Part shown: in pieces, positions 17,282 through 25,083 of the stretch
How the letters are laid out: each line of letters opens with the position of its first letter
Numbering within the stretch: position 1 is the first letter of the stretch
Assembly (NCBI GenBank): GCA_964447205.1
Contig: CAYUSB010000041.1
Coordinates: 12,099-76,098, forward strand
DNA from: JAEUKH01 sp964447205
Lineage (GTDB): Bacteria; Myxococcota_A; Polyangia; Polyangiales; Ga0077539
DNA: 64,000 nucleotides
Reading direction: 5' to 3'
Notes under the pieces: model-generated
Seen by the model: only the letters and a program-made list of their open reading frames with translations
What the model was told of the DNA's origin: nothing
Databases searched by the model: none
Made by a program: the position numbers and the translations under genes

Positions 17282-18238
17282 ATGCCCTCCCCGACCGACG
17301 CCCACCCTATGGGGAAGAAGCAGTTTGCGCTGAAGTTCATCTCTGGCAAGTACCAGGGCGAGGAGTTTCCCCTCGCGTCCGACCGTGAGATTTTTATCGG
17401 CCGGGCCAACGACCTCGACGTGGTCCTCGTGGAGGACATGGTCTCGCGCAAGCACGCCAAGATCAGCTACTCCAACGACCTCCTCACCATCGAAGACCTC
17501 GGCAGCACCAACGGCACCTTCGTCAACGGCGAGAAGGTGCGACGGGCCCGCCTCAAGGAGGGCGACCGGGTGTTGATCGGCACCAGCATCGTGCGCATCG
17601 CCCTCACCGACGCCGCGGCCGGGGGCGACGCCGCCCGCGAGGCCGAGGCCCGGGCGAGCCTACAAAACGCCGGGGCCCGGGCCCCGTCGGGCAAGAGCAT
17701 GAGCGGCTCCCTGGAGGAGGTCCCCCTGGTCGACCTCCTGCAGCTCTTCGCCACGAGCAAGAAGTCCGGGGTCCTGGTGATCACCCGCGACGGCGTGGTG
17801 GGCCGGGTGTTTCTCCGCAAGGGCCAGATCGCGTTTGCGAGCATCAACGAGGCGGCCGAGCTGCGCCCCCTCAAGGCCATCTTCCGGCTCCTCACCTGGG
17901 AGACTGGGCAGTTTGAGCTCCTGCCCCCCGACGAGCGGGAGTTTGGCGAGGAGATCGAGGCCAGCACCGAGGGCGTCTTGATGGAGGGGATGCGGCAGCT
18001 CGACGAGACCCGCAGGGTCCTCGGGTCGCTCCCCCTGGGGGGGCGGTACACCCTCGCCCAGCCGCTGGTTCCGGCCTTGAAAGACCTGGGCGAGCGCGAG
18101 CTCACCCTCCTGCAGCTGGTGTGGAATCTCGGGCGCCTCGACGCCGTGCTCGACCGCACCCGCCTGACCGACCTCGAGGCCCTCGAGCTCGTGCAGAAGC
18201 TCGTGCAGAAGGGTTACCTCAAGCCCTCCGACGGCTGA
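17282..18238 (+). CDS. FHA domain + DUF4388 (PatA-like N-terminal) signalling protein
   Basis: 318 residues. The FHA domain at about 20-95 has the phosphothreonine-binding motifs FIGRANDLDVVL, VSRKHAKI and LGSTNGTFVNG. After a linker, residues about 140-240 match DUF4388, starting SGSLEEVPLVDLLQLFATSKKSG, a module common in myxobacterial signalling proteins. The FHA domain should dock on phosphorylated partners of the Ser/Thr kinases so abundant here. The C-terminal 80 residues are helical (winged-helix-like LTDLEALELVQKLVQKGYL). An alternative ATG lies at residue 10. Role uncertain. Confidence 0.85.
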   Translation: MPSPTDAHPMGKKQFALKFISGKYQGEEFPLASDREIFIGRANDLDVVLVEDMVSRKHAKISYSNDLLTIEDLGSTNGTFVNGEKVRRARLKEGDRVLIGTSIVRIALTDAAAGGDAAREAEARASLQNAGARAPSGKSMSGSLEEVPLVDLLQLFATSKKSGVLVITRDGVVGRVFLRKGQIAFASINEAAELRPLKAIFRLLTWETGQFELLPPDEREFGEEIEASTEGVLMEGMRQLDETRRVLGSLPLGGRYTLAQPLVPALKDLGERELTLLQLVWNLGRLDAVLDRTRLTDLEALELVQKLVQKGYLKPSDG

Positions 18239-18253
18239 GGGTCGGTCGGGGCC

Positions 18254-18745
18254 TCAGCGCCGCTCAAACTGCCCGAGGAGGCTCAGGTAGGCCTCGGTGA
18301 GCGAGTTGACCAGGGCCACGGCCGAGGCGTGGGCCTCGGGGTCGCCGAGGTGACGGTCGGGGTGAAACTGCCGGAGCTGGGTGCGGTAGGCCCGCTGGAT
18401 CTCCCCCAGGCGAGCCCCGGTCCCCACTTCGAGCATGGCGTAGCACCGCCCGAGGGAGCGCTCGCGCATCCGGTCGCGTCGGCCTTGGGCCAGGGCCGTG
18501 AGCTCGTCGTCGGCGGCGGGGCGACCGTGGGCGGGGCGGCCGCGGGCCCTGCGGCGCCGCTCGAGCTCGTGGCGGAGGGCGTCGTCGGAGAGGTTGCGCA
18601 GGCCCAGGCGCTCGGCCAGGGGCACAACCAGGGGGCGGCCGGGAGCCCCCCCGGAGACGGCGGCCGCGGGCCCGGGCGGGCGGTCGAGGGCGTGCATGAC
18701 GCCCGTGCTGAGACGGTCCCAGAGGGTGCCTTTGGGGGTGGTCAT
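18254..18745 (-). CDS. J-domain (DnaJ-like) protein
   Basis: 163 residues. The C-terminal 60 residues are a J domain: CYAMLEVGTGARLGEIQRAYR, then QFHPDRH with the essential HPD motif, then helix IV. Unlike DnaJ, the J domain is at the C-terminus and there are no zinc fingers or substrate-binding domain. The N-terminal 90 residues are Arg/Ala-rich and of unknown function. J proteins stimulate the ATPase of Hsp70 (DnaK) and direct it to clients. It is followed by nothing on its strand for 6 bases before the convergent FHA gene. Confidence 0.82.
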   Translation of the reverse strand: MTTPKGTLWDRLSTGVMHALDRPPGPAAAVSGGAPGRPLVVPLAERLGLRNLSDDALRHELERRRRARGRPAHGRPAADDELTALAQGRRDRMRERSLGRCYAMLEVGTGARLGEIQRAYRTQLRQFHPDRHLGDPEAHASAVALVNSLTEAYLSLLGQFERR

Positions 18746-18769
18746 CGGGAGGGGAGCTCCTGCGGGGGG

Positions 18770-19090
18770 TTACCGGGCGGCCTTGCGGGCGAGGAGGCGG
18801 TCGATGATGAGGGGCGAGGAGGGGCTGAGCTCGAGGAAGATCACCCCCACCCCGGGCGGATCGTCTTGCAGGCGCACGACCTCGCCGACCCCCTCGATGG
18901 TCTCGATGGAGTCCTGGAGCACGGTAAACCGCAGGTTGACGCGCTGGCCGAGCTCGAAGGGGGTCCGGGTCTTGATGAAGGCCCCCGAGCGCGACAGGTT
19001 GGTGACGTACTCGTCGATGAACGCGTCGAACGACTCAAACTCCTGGTTGATCGTGACGCGGTCCTCTGTACGTCGCTGGTCGTCTGTCAT
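18770..19090 (-). CDS. PilZ-type domain protein
   Basis: 106 residues. The pattern FDAFIDEYVTNLSRSGAFIKT, then PFELGQRVNLRF and GEVVRLQDDPPGVGVIF, is that of the short PilZ-type proteins typical of Myxococcus (the T4P-associated PilZ-like subfamily). The N-terminal Arg motif that binds cyclic-di-GMP in canonical PilZ proteins is not obvious, so ligand binding is uncertain. The ATG at 19090 has GGAGG 8 bases upstream. It lies 40 bases downstream of the RNase gene on the same strand. Confidence 0.75.
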   Translation of the reverse strand: MTDDQRRTEDRVTINQEFESFDAFIDEYVTNLSRSGAFIKTRTPFELGQRVNLRFTVLQDSIETIEGVGEVVRLQDDPPGVGVIFLELSPSSPLIIDRLLARKAAR

Positions 19091-19130
19091 CGCAGGGCCT
19101 CCGCCGGGTCGCGCCTCGCGGTGCGGGTGC

Positions 19131-20780
19131 TCAGCCGCCCACCAGGTCAAACTGCTCGATATGATACTCCGGCCGGGGCTGCACGACGATGTGCCGCTGG
19201 GCCCGGCGGCCGGCCTCGTCGAGGTCGGGTCGGGCTTCGTGCTTGAGGCACTCGGCCACGGCGGGGTGGGCGTTGATGGTGATGTTGTACCCCCGGAGGT
19301 CGTCCTTCTCGCGTCGGATCTGCCGCAGGATCTCGTACGCCACGGTGAGCCGCGACGAGGTGTGCCCCGTCCCGTCGCAGTAGAAGCAGGGCTCGAAGAG
19401 GGTGCGCCCGAGCGATTCCCGGGTGCGCTTGCGGGTCATCTCGACGAGGCCGAGCTCGGAGATGCGCACCGTGGTGGTCTTGGCCTTGTCGTTGCGGAGG
19501 GCCTCGCTGAGGGCCTTGTCGACCCGCTCGCGGTTTTGCGGGCGGTCCATGTCGATGAAGTCGATGACGATGAGGCCCCCGAGGTTGCGCAGCCGGAGCT
19601 GGTAGGCGATCTCGGCCACGGCCTCGATGTTGGTGGCGGTGACGGTCTCCTCGACGTCGCGTTTGCCGACGAAGCGGCCTGTGTTGACGTCGATGGCCGT
19701 CAGGGCCTCGGCCTGGTCGATGATGAGGTAGCCCCCGGACTTCAGGGGGACCTTGCGGGCCAGGGCCCGGCCGATCTCGTCCTCGATGCCGTAGGCGTCG
19801 AAGACGGGCTCGGTGCCGCCGTAGCACTCGACGTCGTCCTTGCGGTCGGGCATGAGCTGCTCGACGAAGCGGGCCAACCGGCCGTGGCCCTCCTTGTCGT
19901 CGATGACGATCTTGTCAAACTCGGGGCCGAACACGTCGCGTACGGCCCGCAGCGACACGTCGAGCTCGGTGTAGAGGAGGGTCGGGGCCCGGGCCGAGGC
20001 CCGGCGCGCGGCGATGTCGTTCCACAGCTGGACGAGGTAGGCCACGTCGGTCTTGAGCTGCTTCTTGGTGAGCCCCTCGGAGAGGGTGCGCACGATGAGC
20101 CCGCCGCGCTCGGGCTTGAGGGAGTCGATGACCTCCCGCAGGCGCCGTCGCTCCTTCTCGTTGCCGATGCGCTTGGACACCCCGATGTGATCGACGCTGG
20201 GCATGTACACCACGTACCGCCCGGGCAACGAGATGTGCTGGGTGACCCGGGCTCCCTTGGTGGAGATGGGGCCCTTCGACACCTGGACCACCACCTCCTG
20301 CCCTTCGCGCAAGACGTCGCGGATGGCCCGCGGGGCCCGGGTGTCGCGGCGTACGGGTTTGCGCACGGGTTTTCGCTCGACCCTGGGCTTCGGGGCCACC
20401 GCGACCGCGGCCCCTCCTGCCACCCCGGAGCCTCCCTCCAGGGCGTCCTCGCCGTTGTCTCCAGGGGACTCGACCTCGGACTCGCCCGGGGGGTCTTCGT
20501 CGGCCTCGGTCTCCTCGGAGAAGGACCCCGCCCCGCCGCGAAACTCCTCCTCCGAGAGGGCGTCGTCGGCGTGGAGGAAGGCCGCCCGGTCGAGGCCGAT
20601 GTCGACGAAGGCCGCGTTCATCCCGGGCAGGACCCGGGTGACCTTGCCAAGGTACACGTCGCCGACGACGTTGCGGTCGCCGCGGCGTTCAATATGCAGT
20701 TCGGTGACGATGCCGCCCTCGATGAGGGCCACACGGGTCTCGCCGATGTCTACGTTGATGACGATCTGATTGCCAGCCAT
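19131..20780 (-). CDS. Ribonuclease E/G family endoribonuclease
   Basis: 549 residues. RNase E/G cleaves single-stranded AU-rich RNA in mRNA decay and rRNA processing. Family motifs: N-terminal S1 region (GDVYLGKVTRVLPGMNAAFVDIG), DVNTGRFVG and IVIDFIDMD with the two metal-binding Asp residues, and the Zn-link CFYCDGTG. The start at the ATG 20780 puts MAGNQIVINVD at the N-terminus as in Rng. Unusual: the S1 domain is split by an acidic then Lys/Arg-rich insertion of about 70 residues (residues about 75-145). There is no long C-terminal degradosome scaffold, so it is closer to RNase G. Confidence 0.9.
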   Translation of the reverse strand: MAGNQIVINVDIGETRVALIEGGIVTELHIERRGDRNVVGDVYLGKVTRVLPGMNAAFVDIGLDRAAFLHADDALSEEEFRGGAGSFSEETEADEDPPGESEVESPGDNGEDALEGGSGVAGGAAVAVAPKPRVERKPVRKPVRRDTRAPRAIRDVLREGQEVVVQVSKGPISTKGARVTQHISLPGRYVVYMPSVDHIGVSKRIGNEKERRRLREVIDSLKPERGGLIVRTLSEGLTKKQLKTDVAYLVQLWNDIAARRASARAPTLLYTELDVSLRAVRDVFGPEFDKIVIDDKEGHGRLARFVEQLMPDRKDDVECYGGTEPVFDAYGIEDEIGRALARKVPLKSGGYLIIDQAEALTAIDVNTGRFVGKRDVEETVTATNIEAVAEIAYQLRLRNLGGLIVIDFIDMDRPQNRERVDKALSEALRNDKAKTTTVRISELGLVEMTRKRTRESLGRTLFEPCFYCDGTGHTSSRLTVAYEILRQIRREKDDLRGYNITINAHPAVAECLKHEARPDLDEAGRRAQRHIVVQPRPEYHIEQFDLVGG

Positions 20781-21008
20781 CGTGATCCCAGGAGGATCGC
20801 AGAACGCCCCGCCCAACGGAACCGTGTCATGCCCCCCCACCACGCTTCTTCCGCGGGCCCCTCCAATTCCGGGGGGCTCCGCTCCCCAGGGCGGCCGTCG
20901 GGCCATCGGAGAGGGCCTCCGCCAGGGCGGAGCTCCGAGGGGCACGACGTCGGCGCGGTGGGGAGCCGAGGTGCACAATCACGCCGCGGCGACCCGCGGT
21001 CGGTGCGA

Positions 21009-21518
21009 TCAGTTGGTGGTGAAGATCGCTTCGATCTCCTCGCGCACGGAGTCTTCCGTCCGGGCGAGGGCGATGGCGAGCTCTTTGACGACGAGGGTGC
21101 GGGCGCTCTCGAGCATGCGCTTCTCGCCGAAGGAGAGGGACTTCTCGGTCTTGAGGCGGTAGAGGTCGCGCAAGACCTCGGCCACATCGTAGATGCTGCC
21201 GGTCTTGATCTTGTCCATGAAGCCGCGGTACCGGCGGTTCCACGTCTGGTTGTCGTAAGCGACGGTGCGCTCACGGAGGATCTCGAAGATCTCGCGGATC
21301 TCTTCCCCGCAGATGACCGTACGAAGACCCACGGTCTCGGCGTTTTTCACCGGGACCATGATCTTGCGGTCGGAGTCCAGAATCCGAAGAACGTAGAACC
21401 GCTGGCGGTTGCCGGCGATGTCACGCTCCTCGATGCTGATCACCTCTGCGACGCCCTGGGCCGGATAGACCGCCTTGTCGCCAACCTTGAATTCGGAGAC
21501 GCTTCGAGCCTGCTCCAT
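21009..21518 (-). CDS. CarD/CdnL-type transcription factor
   Basis: 169 residues, the usual CdnL/CarD length. CarD-family proteins bind RNA polymerase beta through the N-terminal Tudor-like domain and stabilise promoter open complexes, notably at rRNA promoters. The N-terminal FKVGDKAVYPAQGVAEVISIE and IMVPVKNAETVGLR are diagnostic; the helical C-terminal domain holds the conserved Trp in NQTWNRRYR. A strong ribosome-binding site (GAAGGAG, 5 bases before the ATG) fits high expression. It lacks the HMGA-like tail of M. xanthus CarD and so resembles CdnL. Confidence 0.93.
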   Translation of the reverse strand: MEQARSVSEFKVGDKAVYPAQGVAEVISIEERDIAGNRQRFYVLRILDSDRKIMVPVKNAETVGLRTVICGEEIREIFEILRERTVAYDNQTWNRRYRGFMDKIKTGSIYDVAEVLRDLYRLKTEKSLSFGEKRMLESARTLVVKELAIALARTEDSVREEIEAIFTTN

Positions 21519-22124
21519 CGTGACTCCTTCCCCCGGTGTATGCTGCGTGAGAGAACCTCAGGAAAATGCCGCCCTGCGAGGACGCGCAGACCACGGCCCT
21601 GGACGCCTGGGCGTCGTGAGGGAAATGGCCGAGGCGGCCGGGGCTATGGCCGAAGACGCGGGAGGGTCTTCGGGAGCGTCCGGCGGGGGTGTGGCGTGAA
21701 GGGATGGTGGGGGATGATGTCTCCCTCAACGCCAGACCCTGACAACTTCTTCCCGTACCGACTGCACGCGATGAACGTTGGCGGTACGAGGCGCCAGACG
21801 TTGGATGTACGACCCTTGTGGGTGGTGGGCCCTCCCTCCCGGGAGTGCCTTCCGTCACCACACGCAAGGCCCTCGACACAGAGTGCGGGTGCACTGCGTG
21901 AGAGGGCATTGGGGGAGGTGCTCGGGGTACGCGAGGTACCCCGTGGGTGCCTGCGTCGCGAGGGGAGAGGGATGGCTGGAACCACCACAGACCTCCGCGA
22001 GTGGCCGCACTCTAGTCGGAGATGGGCGGGCCGTCAACACGCTTTCCGTCAACCGCGTCACAAATCTGACGCCAGGATGGAACGCTGCGGCAAAGTCCGC
22101 CGCGATCGCAGGCGGAGGGGTGAG
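21519..22124. other. Long intergenic region upstream of carD and downstream of the OmpA gene
   Basis: About 600 bases with no convincing gene on either strand. Short frames exist but have no start site with a ribosome-binding sequence and no domain pattern. There is no tRNA-like cloverleaf. The right end has the inverted repeat described at 22096-22116. The region may hold the carD promoter and leader; no good -35/-10 pair could be picked out with confidence. Confidence 0.5.
22096..22116 (-). terminator. Inverted repeat downstream of the OmpA gene
   Basis: TCCGCC and GGCGGA flank GCGATCGCA, which is itself nearly self-complementary. On the minus strand it comes 8 bases after the OmpA gene stop and is followed by a short CTTTG. 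It is probably a transcription terminator, although the T-tract is weak. Confidence 0.45.
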
Positions 22125-23030
22125 TTACCGGGTCGGGGCCGGAGCCTGGGGGGTCGGGGTCGGGGCCGCGGGGGACGGGGGGGTCCCCTGAGGGACAGGG
22201 GGGACGGGGCTGTTGTCGAGGGTGGAGAGGTCGGGGAGCTCGTCCATGTTGGGCATGAGGATGATCTCGACGCGGCGATTGAGGGCCCGGTTCTCCTCGG
22301 TGTCATTGGGGTGGGCGGGCTGAAACTCCGCGTGCCCCGCGGCCCCGAGGTGCGCGGCGGCGACCTGGTTCTCGATCAGGAAGCGCACCACGTTGGCCGA
22401 GCGCTCGGTCGACAGCGACCAGTTGTCGCGGAAACGGCTTCCGCGCCCGAGCTGGACGTTGTCGGTGTGGCCCGCCACGAGGAAGTCGCGATCGCGGATG
22501 CCTTGGAGCACCGAAGCCACCTGCCGCAGAACCTGCTGCCCCTCGGCGCGGAGCTCCGCCCGGCCCGAGTCGAAGAGGATCCCGGCCGGGAGCTCGATGA
22601 CCATACGCCCGCGCACCACACGGACGCGGAGCTGACCGCCGGAGATCATCGACTGAAACTGCTGCAGCATGTTGCGATAGGTCGACAGCCGGGCCTCCTG
22701 CTGCTGCTGCCTGCGGCGGAGCTCCGCCTCGCGCTGCTGGGCGGCGGTGAGCTCGTTCTGCGTGCGGGTGCCCTCCTGTTGCAGGCGGCTGACGTTTTCG
22801 CCCAGCTCCTCCAGCCTTCGCGCCATCGCGGCGTTGCTGGCCTGCATCGCCTCAAGCTGCTCCCGGAGGCGGTCGCGCTCTCCCGTCAGGTCGCGAACCT
22901 GACCCTGCAAGGTCGAAATCTCTCGGAGCTTGCCCTGCCACTCGGCCTCGCTGTGGCCGCAGCCCGCGACCCCCAGGGCCGCCCCCAGAAGAGTGAGAAT
23001 GCCTACGTATTTCAAGCCGTTGTGCCTCAC
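22125..23030 (-). CDS. OmpA-family peptidoglycan-associated lipoprotein with coiled coil
   Basis: 301 residues from the GTG at 23030. A signal peptide with lipobox VAGC puts the lipidated Cys at residue 24. Residues about 35-130 are a long coiled coil (QLEAMQASNAAMARRLEEL). Residues about 145-265 are an OmpA C-terminal domain with ILFDSGRAELR, VAGHTDNVQLG and LSTERSANVVRFL, which binds peptidoglycan. A Pro-rich tail ends the protein. The GTG is preferred over the ATG at 23072 because GGGGAGG lies 7 bases before it and the likely -10 box (23064-23069) overlaps the longer form. Likely role: linking outer membrane to cell wall. Confidence 0.87.
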   Translation of the reverse strand: MRHNGLKYVGILTLLGAALGVAGCGHSEAEWQGKLREISTLQGQVRDLTGERDRLREQLEAMQASNAAMARRLEELGENVSRLQQEGTRTQNELTAAQQREAELRRRQQQQEARLSTYRNMLQQFQSMISGGQLRVRVVRGRMVIELPAGILFDSGRAELRAEGQQVLRQVASVLQGIRDRDFLVAGHTDNVQLGRGSRFRDNWSLSTERSANVVRFLIENQVAAAHLGAAGHAEFQPAHPNDTEENRALNRRVEIILMPNMDELPDLSTLDNSPVPPVPQGTPPSPAAPTPTPQAPAPTR

Positions 23031-23040
23031 GTCGTGCCTC

Positions 23041-23091
23041 CCCGCCCTGAGGCGGGAGCGGACCGTATGCACAACCCGTTGCTCAGGTCAA
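23041..23091 (-). promoter_or_regulatory. Promoter and leader hairpin of the OmpA-lipoprotein gene
   Basis: On the minus strand TTGACC (23091-23086) and CATACG (23069-23064) are 16 bases apart, with transcription expected near 23057. The next bases, 23056-23041, form a 6-bp hairpin CCCGCC-TCAG-GGCGGG that ends directly at the ribosome-binding site. The mRNA would therefore begin with a hairpin, which could affect stability or translation. The -10 box is a poor match. Confidence 0.4.
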
Positions 23092-23139
23092 CCCTTGTCT
23101 GATTCATAGGGCAACACACACCGCGTTGCCATCGGGTGC

Positions 23140-23167
23140 TTGACACATACCAAACTGACGATACATT
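23140..23167 (+). promoter_or_regulatory. Sigma-70-type promoter of the histone-like gene
   Basis: A perfect TTGACA (23140-23145) and TACATT (23162-23167) with a 16-base spacer, in a distinctly AT-rich pocket (23140-23185). The start codon follows at 23205 with GGAGGT about 11 bases before it. This is among the best-looking housekeeping promoters in the window and suggests strong expression. Confidence 0.7.
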
Positions 23168-23204
23168 ACGTGTTAGACAACCTCATGCGGAGGTAAGGTT
23201 CTCC

Positions 23205-23807
23205 ATGGCGACTCCCAAGACCGGTTCGAAGAAGGCGGCCCCTGCGGCCAAGAAGGCCCCTGCGGCCAAGAAGGCCCCTGCCAAGAAGGCGGCGGCCCCC
23301 AAGAAGGCCCCGGCCAAGAAGGCTGCGGCTCCCAAGAAGCCCGCGGCCAAGAAGGCTGCGGCTCCCAAGAAGGCTGCGGCGGCCAAGAAGCCCGCGGCCA
23401 AGAAGCCCGCCGCAGCCCCCAAGAAGGCTGCGGCGGCCAAGAAGCCTGCGGCCAAGAAGCCCGCCGCGGCCCCCAAGAAGGCTGCTACGGCCAAGAAGCC
23501 CGCCGCCGCTCCCAAGAAGGCTGCTCCCAAGGCCGCGGCCCCCAAGAAGGCTGCTCCCAAGGCCGCCGCTCCCAAGAAGGCTGCTCCCAAGGCCGCGGCC
23601 CCCAAGAAGGCTGCTCCCAAGGCCGCCGCTCCCAAGGCGGCTGCTCCCAAGAAGCCCGCCGCCCCCAAGGCTGCGGCTCCCAAGCCCGCCGCCCCCAAGG
23701 CCGCGGCTCCCAAGCCGGCGGCGCCCAAGAAGCCCGCCGCTCCCAAGAAGCCCGCCGCGAGCACGGAGGCCCCCTCCGCGCCCGCCACGACCCCCGAGGA
23801 GGAGTGA
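23205..23807 (+). CDS. Histone H1-like Lys/Ala/Pro-rich DNA-binding protein
   Basis: 200 residues, almost entirely Lys, Ala and Pro in PAKKA, AAPKK and AAPKA repeats; residues about 100-150 include four nearly identical 10-residue units. Only the last 15 residues (STEAPSAPATTPEEE) are acidic. Such proteins (compare histone H1 tails, AlgP, Hc1-like) bind DNA without sequence specificity and compact the nucleoid. The gene has its own strong promoter and a perfect 15-bp stem terminator, so it is a single-gene transcription unit. Repetitive codons make this region prone to length changes by slippage. Confidence 0.85.
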   Translation: MATPKTGSKKAAPAAKKAPAAKKAPAKKAAAPKKAPAKKAAAPKKPAAKKAAAPKKAAAAKKPAAKKPAAAPKKAAAAKKPAAKKPAAAPKKAATAKKPAAAPKKAAPKAAAPKKAAPKAAAPKKAAPKAAAPKKAAPKAAAPKAAAPKKPAAPKAAAPKPAAPKAAAPKPAAPKKPAAPKKPAASTEAPSAPATTPEEE

Positions 23808-23846
23808 GCCCTCGCGGGCTCCGCGACTCCCAAGGGTAACATCCGT

Positions 23847-23880
23847 ACGAAGGGCCCGGCACCGCTGCCGGGCCCTTCGT
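23847..23880 (+). terminator. Terminator of the histone-like gene
   Basis: A perfect inverted repeat of 15 bases each side (ACGAAGGGCCCGGCA and its complement) around the loop CCGC, 40 bases after the stop codon and followed by CGTTTGG. A very stable hairpin with a short T run; probably intrinsic. Confidence 0.8.
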
Positions 23881-23974
23881 CGTTTGGGGCCCTGGAGGCG
23901 CGTCCTCCCCTTCTGTCGAAGGGCATTGCCCTGGCGGGCCCAAGGGTGGCAAAGGGTGGGGCCGGAGGTCGCTG

Positions 23975-24943
23975 ATGCGCTTCGCCTTCTTGATGGACCC
24001 GCTCGATCGGGTGGCCGTAGACAAGGACACCACCTTCGCCCTGATGCTGTCAGCTCAGGGGCGCGGGCATACCCTGTACACCCTCGGCCCCGACGACCTG
24101 ATCGCCGAGGGGCCCTCCACCTTCGCCCGCGTTCGTCGGGCCCGGGTGCAGCGGGCCGAGGCCCCCGGACACGCCGCCGAAGGCCCCGTCGAGCGCCTCG
24201 ACCTCGCCACCTTCGACGCGGTCTTCGTACGCACCGACCCCCCCTTCGACAGCCGCTACCTCTACGTCACCCAACTCCTGGAGCGCATCAAGGGCCGCAC
24301 CCTCGTCCTCAACGACCCCCGCGGGCTGCGCGACGCCAACGAGAAGCTCTACGCCCTGCACTTCCCCGAGGTGATGCCCCGCACCCTGGTGGCGAGCTCC
24401 GAGGCCGAGATCCGGGCCTTCCTGGAGGGCCTCGGGACCTCCGGGGTGATCAAGCCCCTCGACGGGGCCGGGGGGCGCGGGGTGATGCTCCTCGACCTCG
24501 CCGACCGCAACTTCCGGTCGATCGTCGAGACCCTCACCGACGCGGGCCGACGCTACGCCATGGTGCAGGAGTACCTCCCGGCCGTGCGGGTGGGCGACAA
24601 GCGCATCCTCCTCCTCGACGGCGAAGCCCTCGGGGCCATCCTGCGGGTCCCCCGCGACGACGACGCCCGGAGCAACATCCACGTCGGGGGCTCGGTGGTC
24701 CCCGCCGACCTCGACGACGACGACCGCCGCATCGTCGCCGCCGTCGGGCCCCGGCTCCGCGCCGACGGGCTGTATTTCGTGGGCCTCGACGTGATCGGCG
24801 GGCGCCTCACCGAGGTCAACGTCACCTCCCCCACGGGCATCCAAGAGCTCTCGCGGTTTGCGGGCGGCGACCCTGAAGGCCGGGTCATCGCCTGGGTCGA
24901 GTCGGGGGCGGCCTCCCTCCGGCAATCGGCCGTCCCCGCGTAG
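23975..24943 (+). CDS. gshB: Glutathione synthetase
   Basis: 322 residues. GshB adds glycine to gamma-glutamylcysteine using ATP. Prokaryotic GshB motifs: N-terminal FLMDPLDRVAVDKDTTFALM, VRTDPPFDSRYLY, NDPRGLRDANEKLYAL, ATP-grasp KPLDGAGGRGVMLLD, MVQEYLPAVRVGDKRILL and EVNVTSPTGIQEL. Length and start (ATG 23975) are normal. No gshA is present in the window, so it is separate from the first enzyme of the pathway. Confidence 0.94.
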   Translation: MRFAFLMDPLDRVAVDKDTTFALMLSAQGRGHTLYTLGPDDLIAEGPSTFARVRRARVQRAEAPGHAAEGPVERLDLATFDAVFVRTDPPFDSRYLYVTQLLERIKGRTLVLNDPRGLRDANEKLYALHFPEVMPRTLVASSEAEIRAFLEGLGTSGVIKPLDGAGGRGVMLLDLADRNFRSIVETLTDAGRRYAMVQEYLPAVRVGDKRILLLDGEALGAILRVPRDDDARSNIHVGGSVVPADLDDDDRRIVAAVGPRLRADGLYFVGLDVIGGRLTEVNVTSPTGIQELSRFAGGDPEGRVIAWVESGAASLRQSAVPA

Positions 24944-24965
24944 TCCGCGCGGGGCTTCGGGCCGC

Positions 24966-24995
24966 TTGACACGCTGCATCGTCCGCCCCTACACA
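24966..24995 (+). promoter_or_regulatory. Possible promoter of the etfBA operon
   Basis: TTGACA (24966-24971) followed after 18 bases by TACACA (24990-24995), about 90 bases before the etfB start. The -35 is perfect and the -10 is weak. Confidence 0.4.
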
Positions 24996-25083
24996 ACCGC
25001 CCCACCGAAGGTCGGTCGGCGCTCACCCCGAGCCCGCCCTACACCCCTTCGGCCAGTTTCTGTACCGCGAAGGAGTCGGCACC

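Noticed and set aside
21519..22124. Search for tRNA, tmRNA or rRNA in the long intergenic region
   Set aside because: No cloverleaf arms, T-psi-C loop or CCA end could be found by eye on either strand; likewise no rRNA-like conserved sequence elsewhere.
18498..23102. 4.6-kb stop-free frame on the plus strand (over 1500 codons) across the PilZ, RNase, CarD and OmpA genes
   Set aside because: It is antisense to clearly identified minus-strand genes with complete motifs and ribosome-binding sites; the translation is low-complexity Gly/Asp/Val/Ala/Leu typical of the shadow of GC-rich genes.
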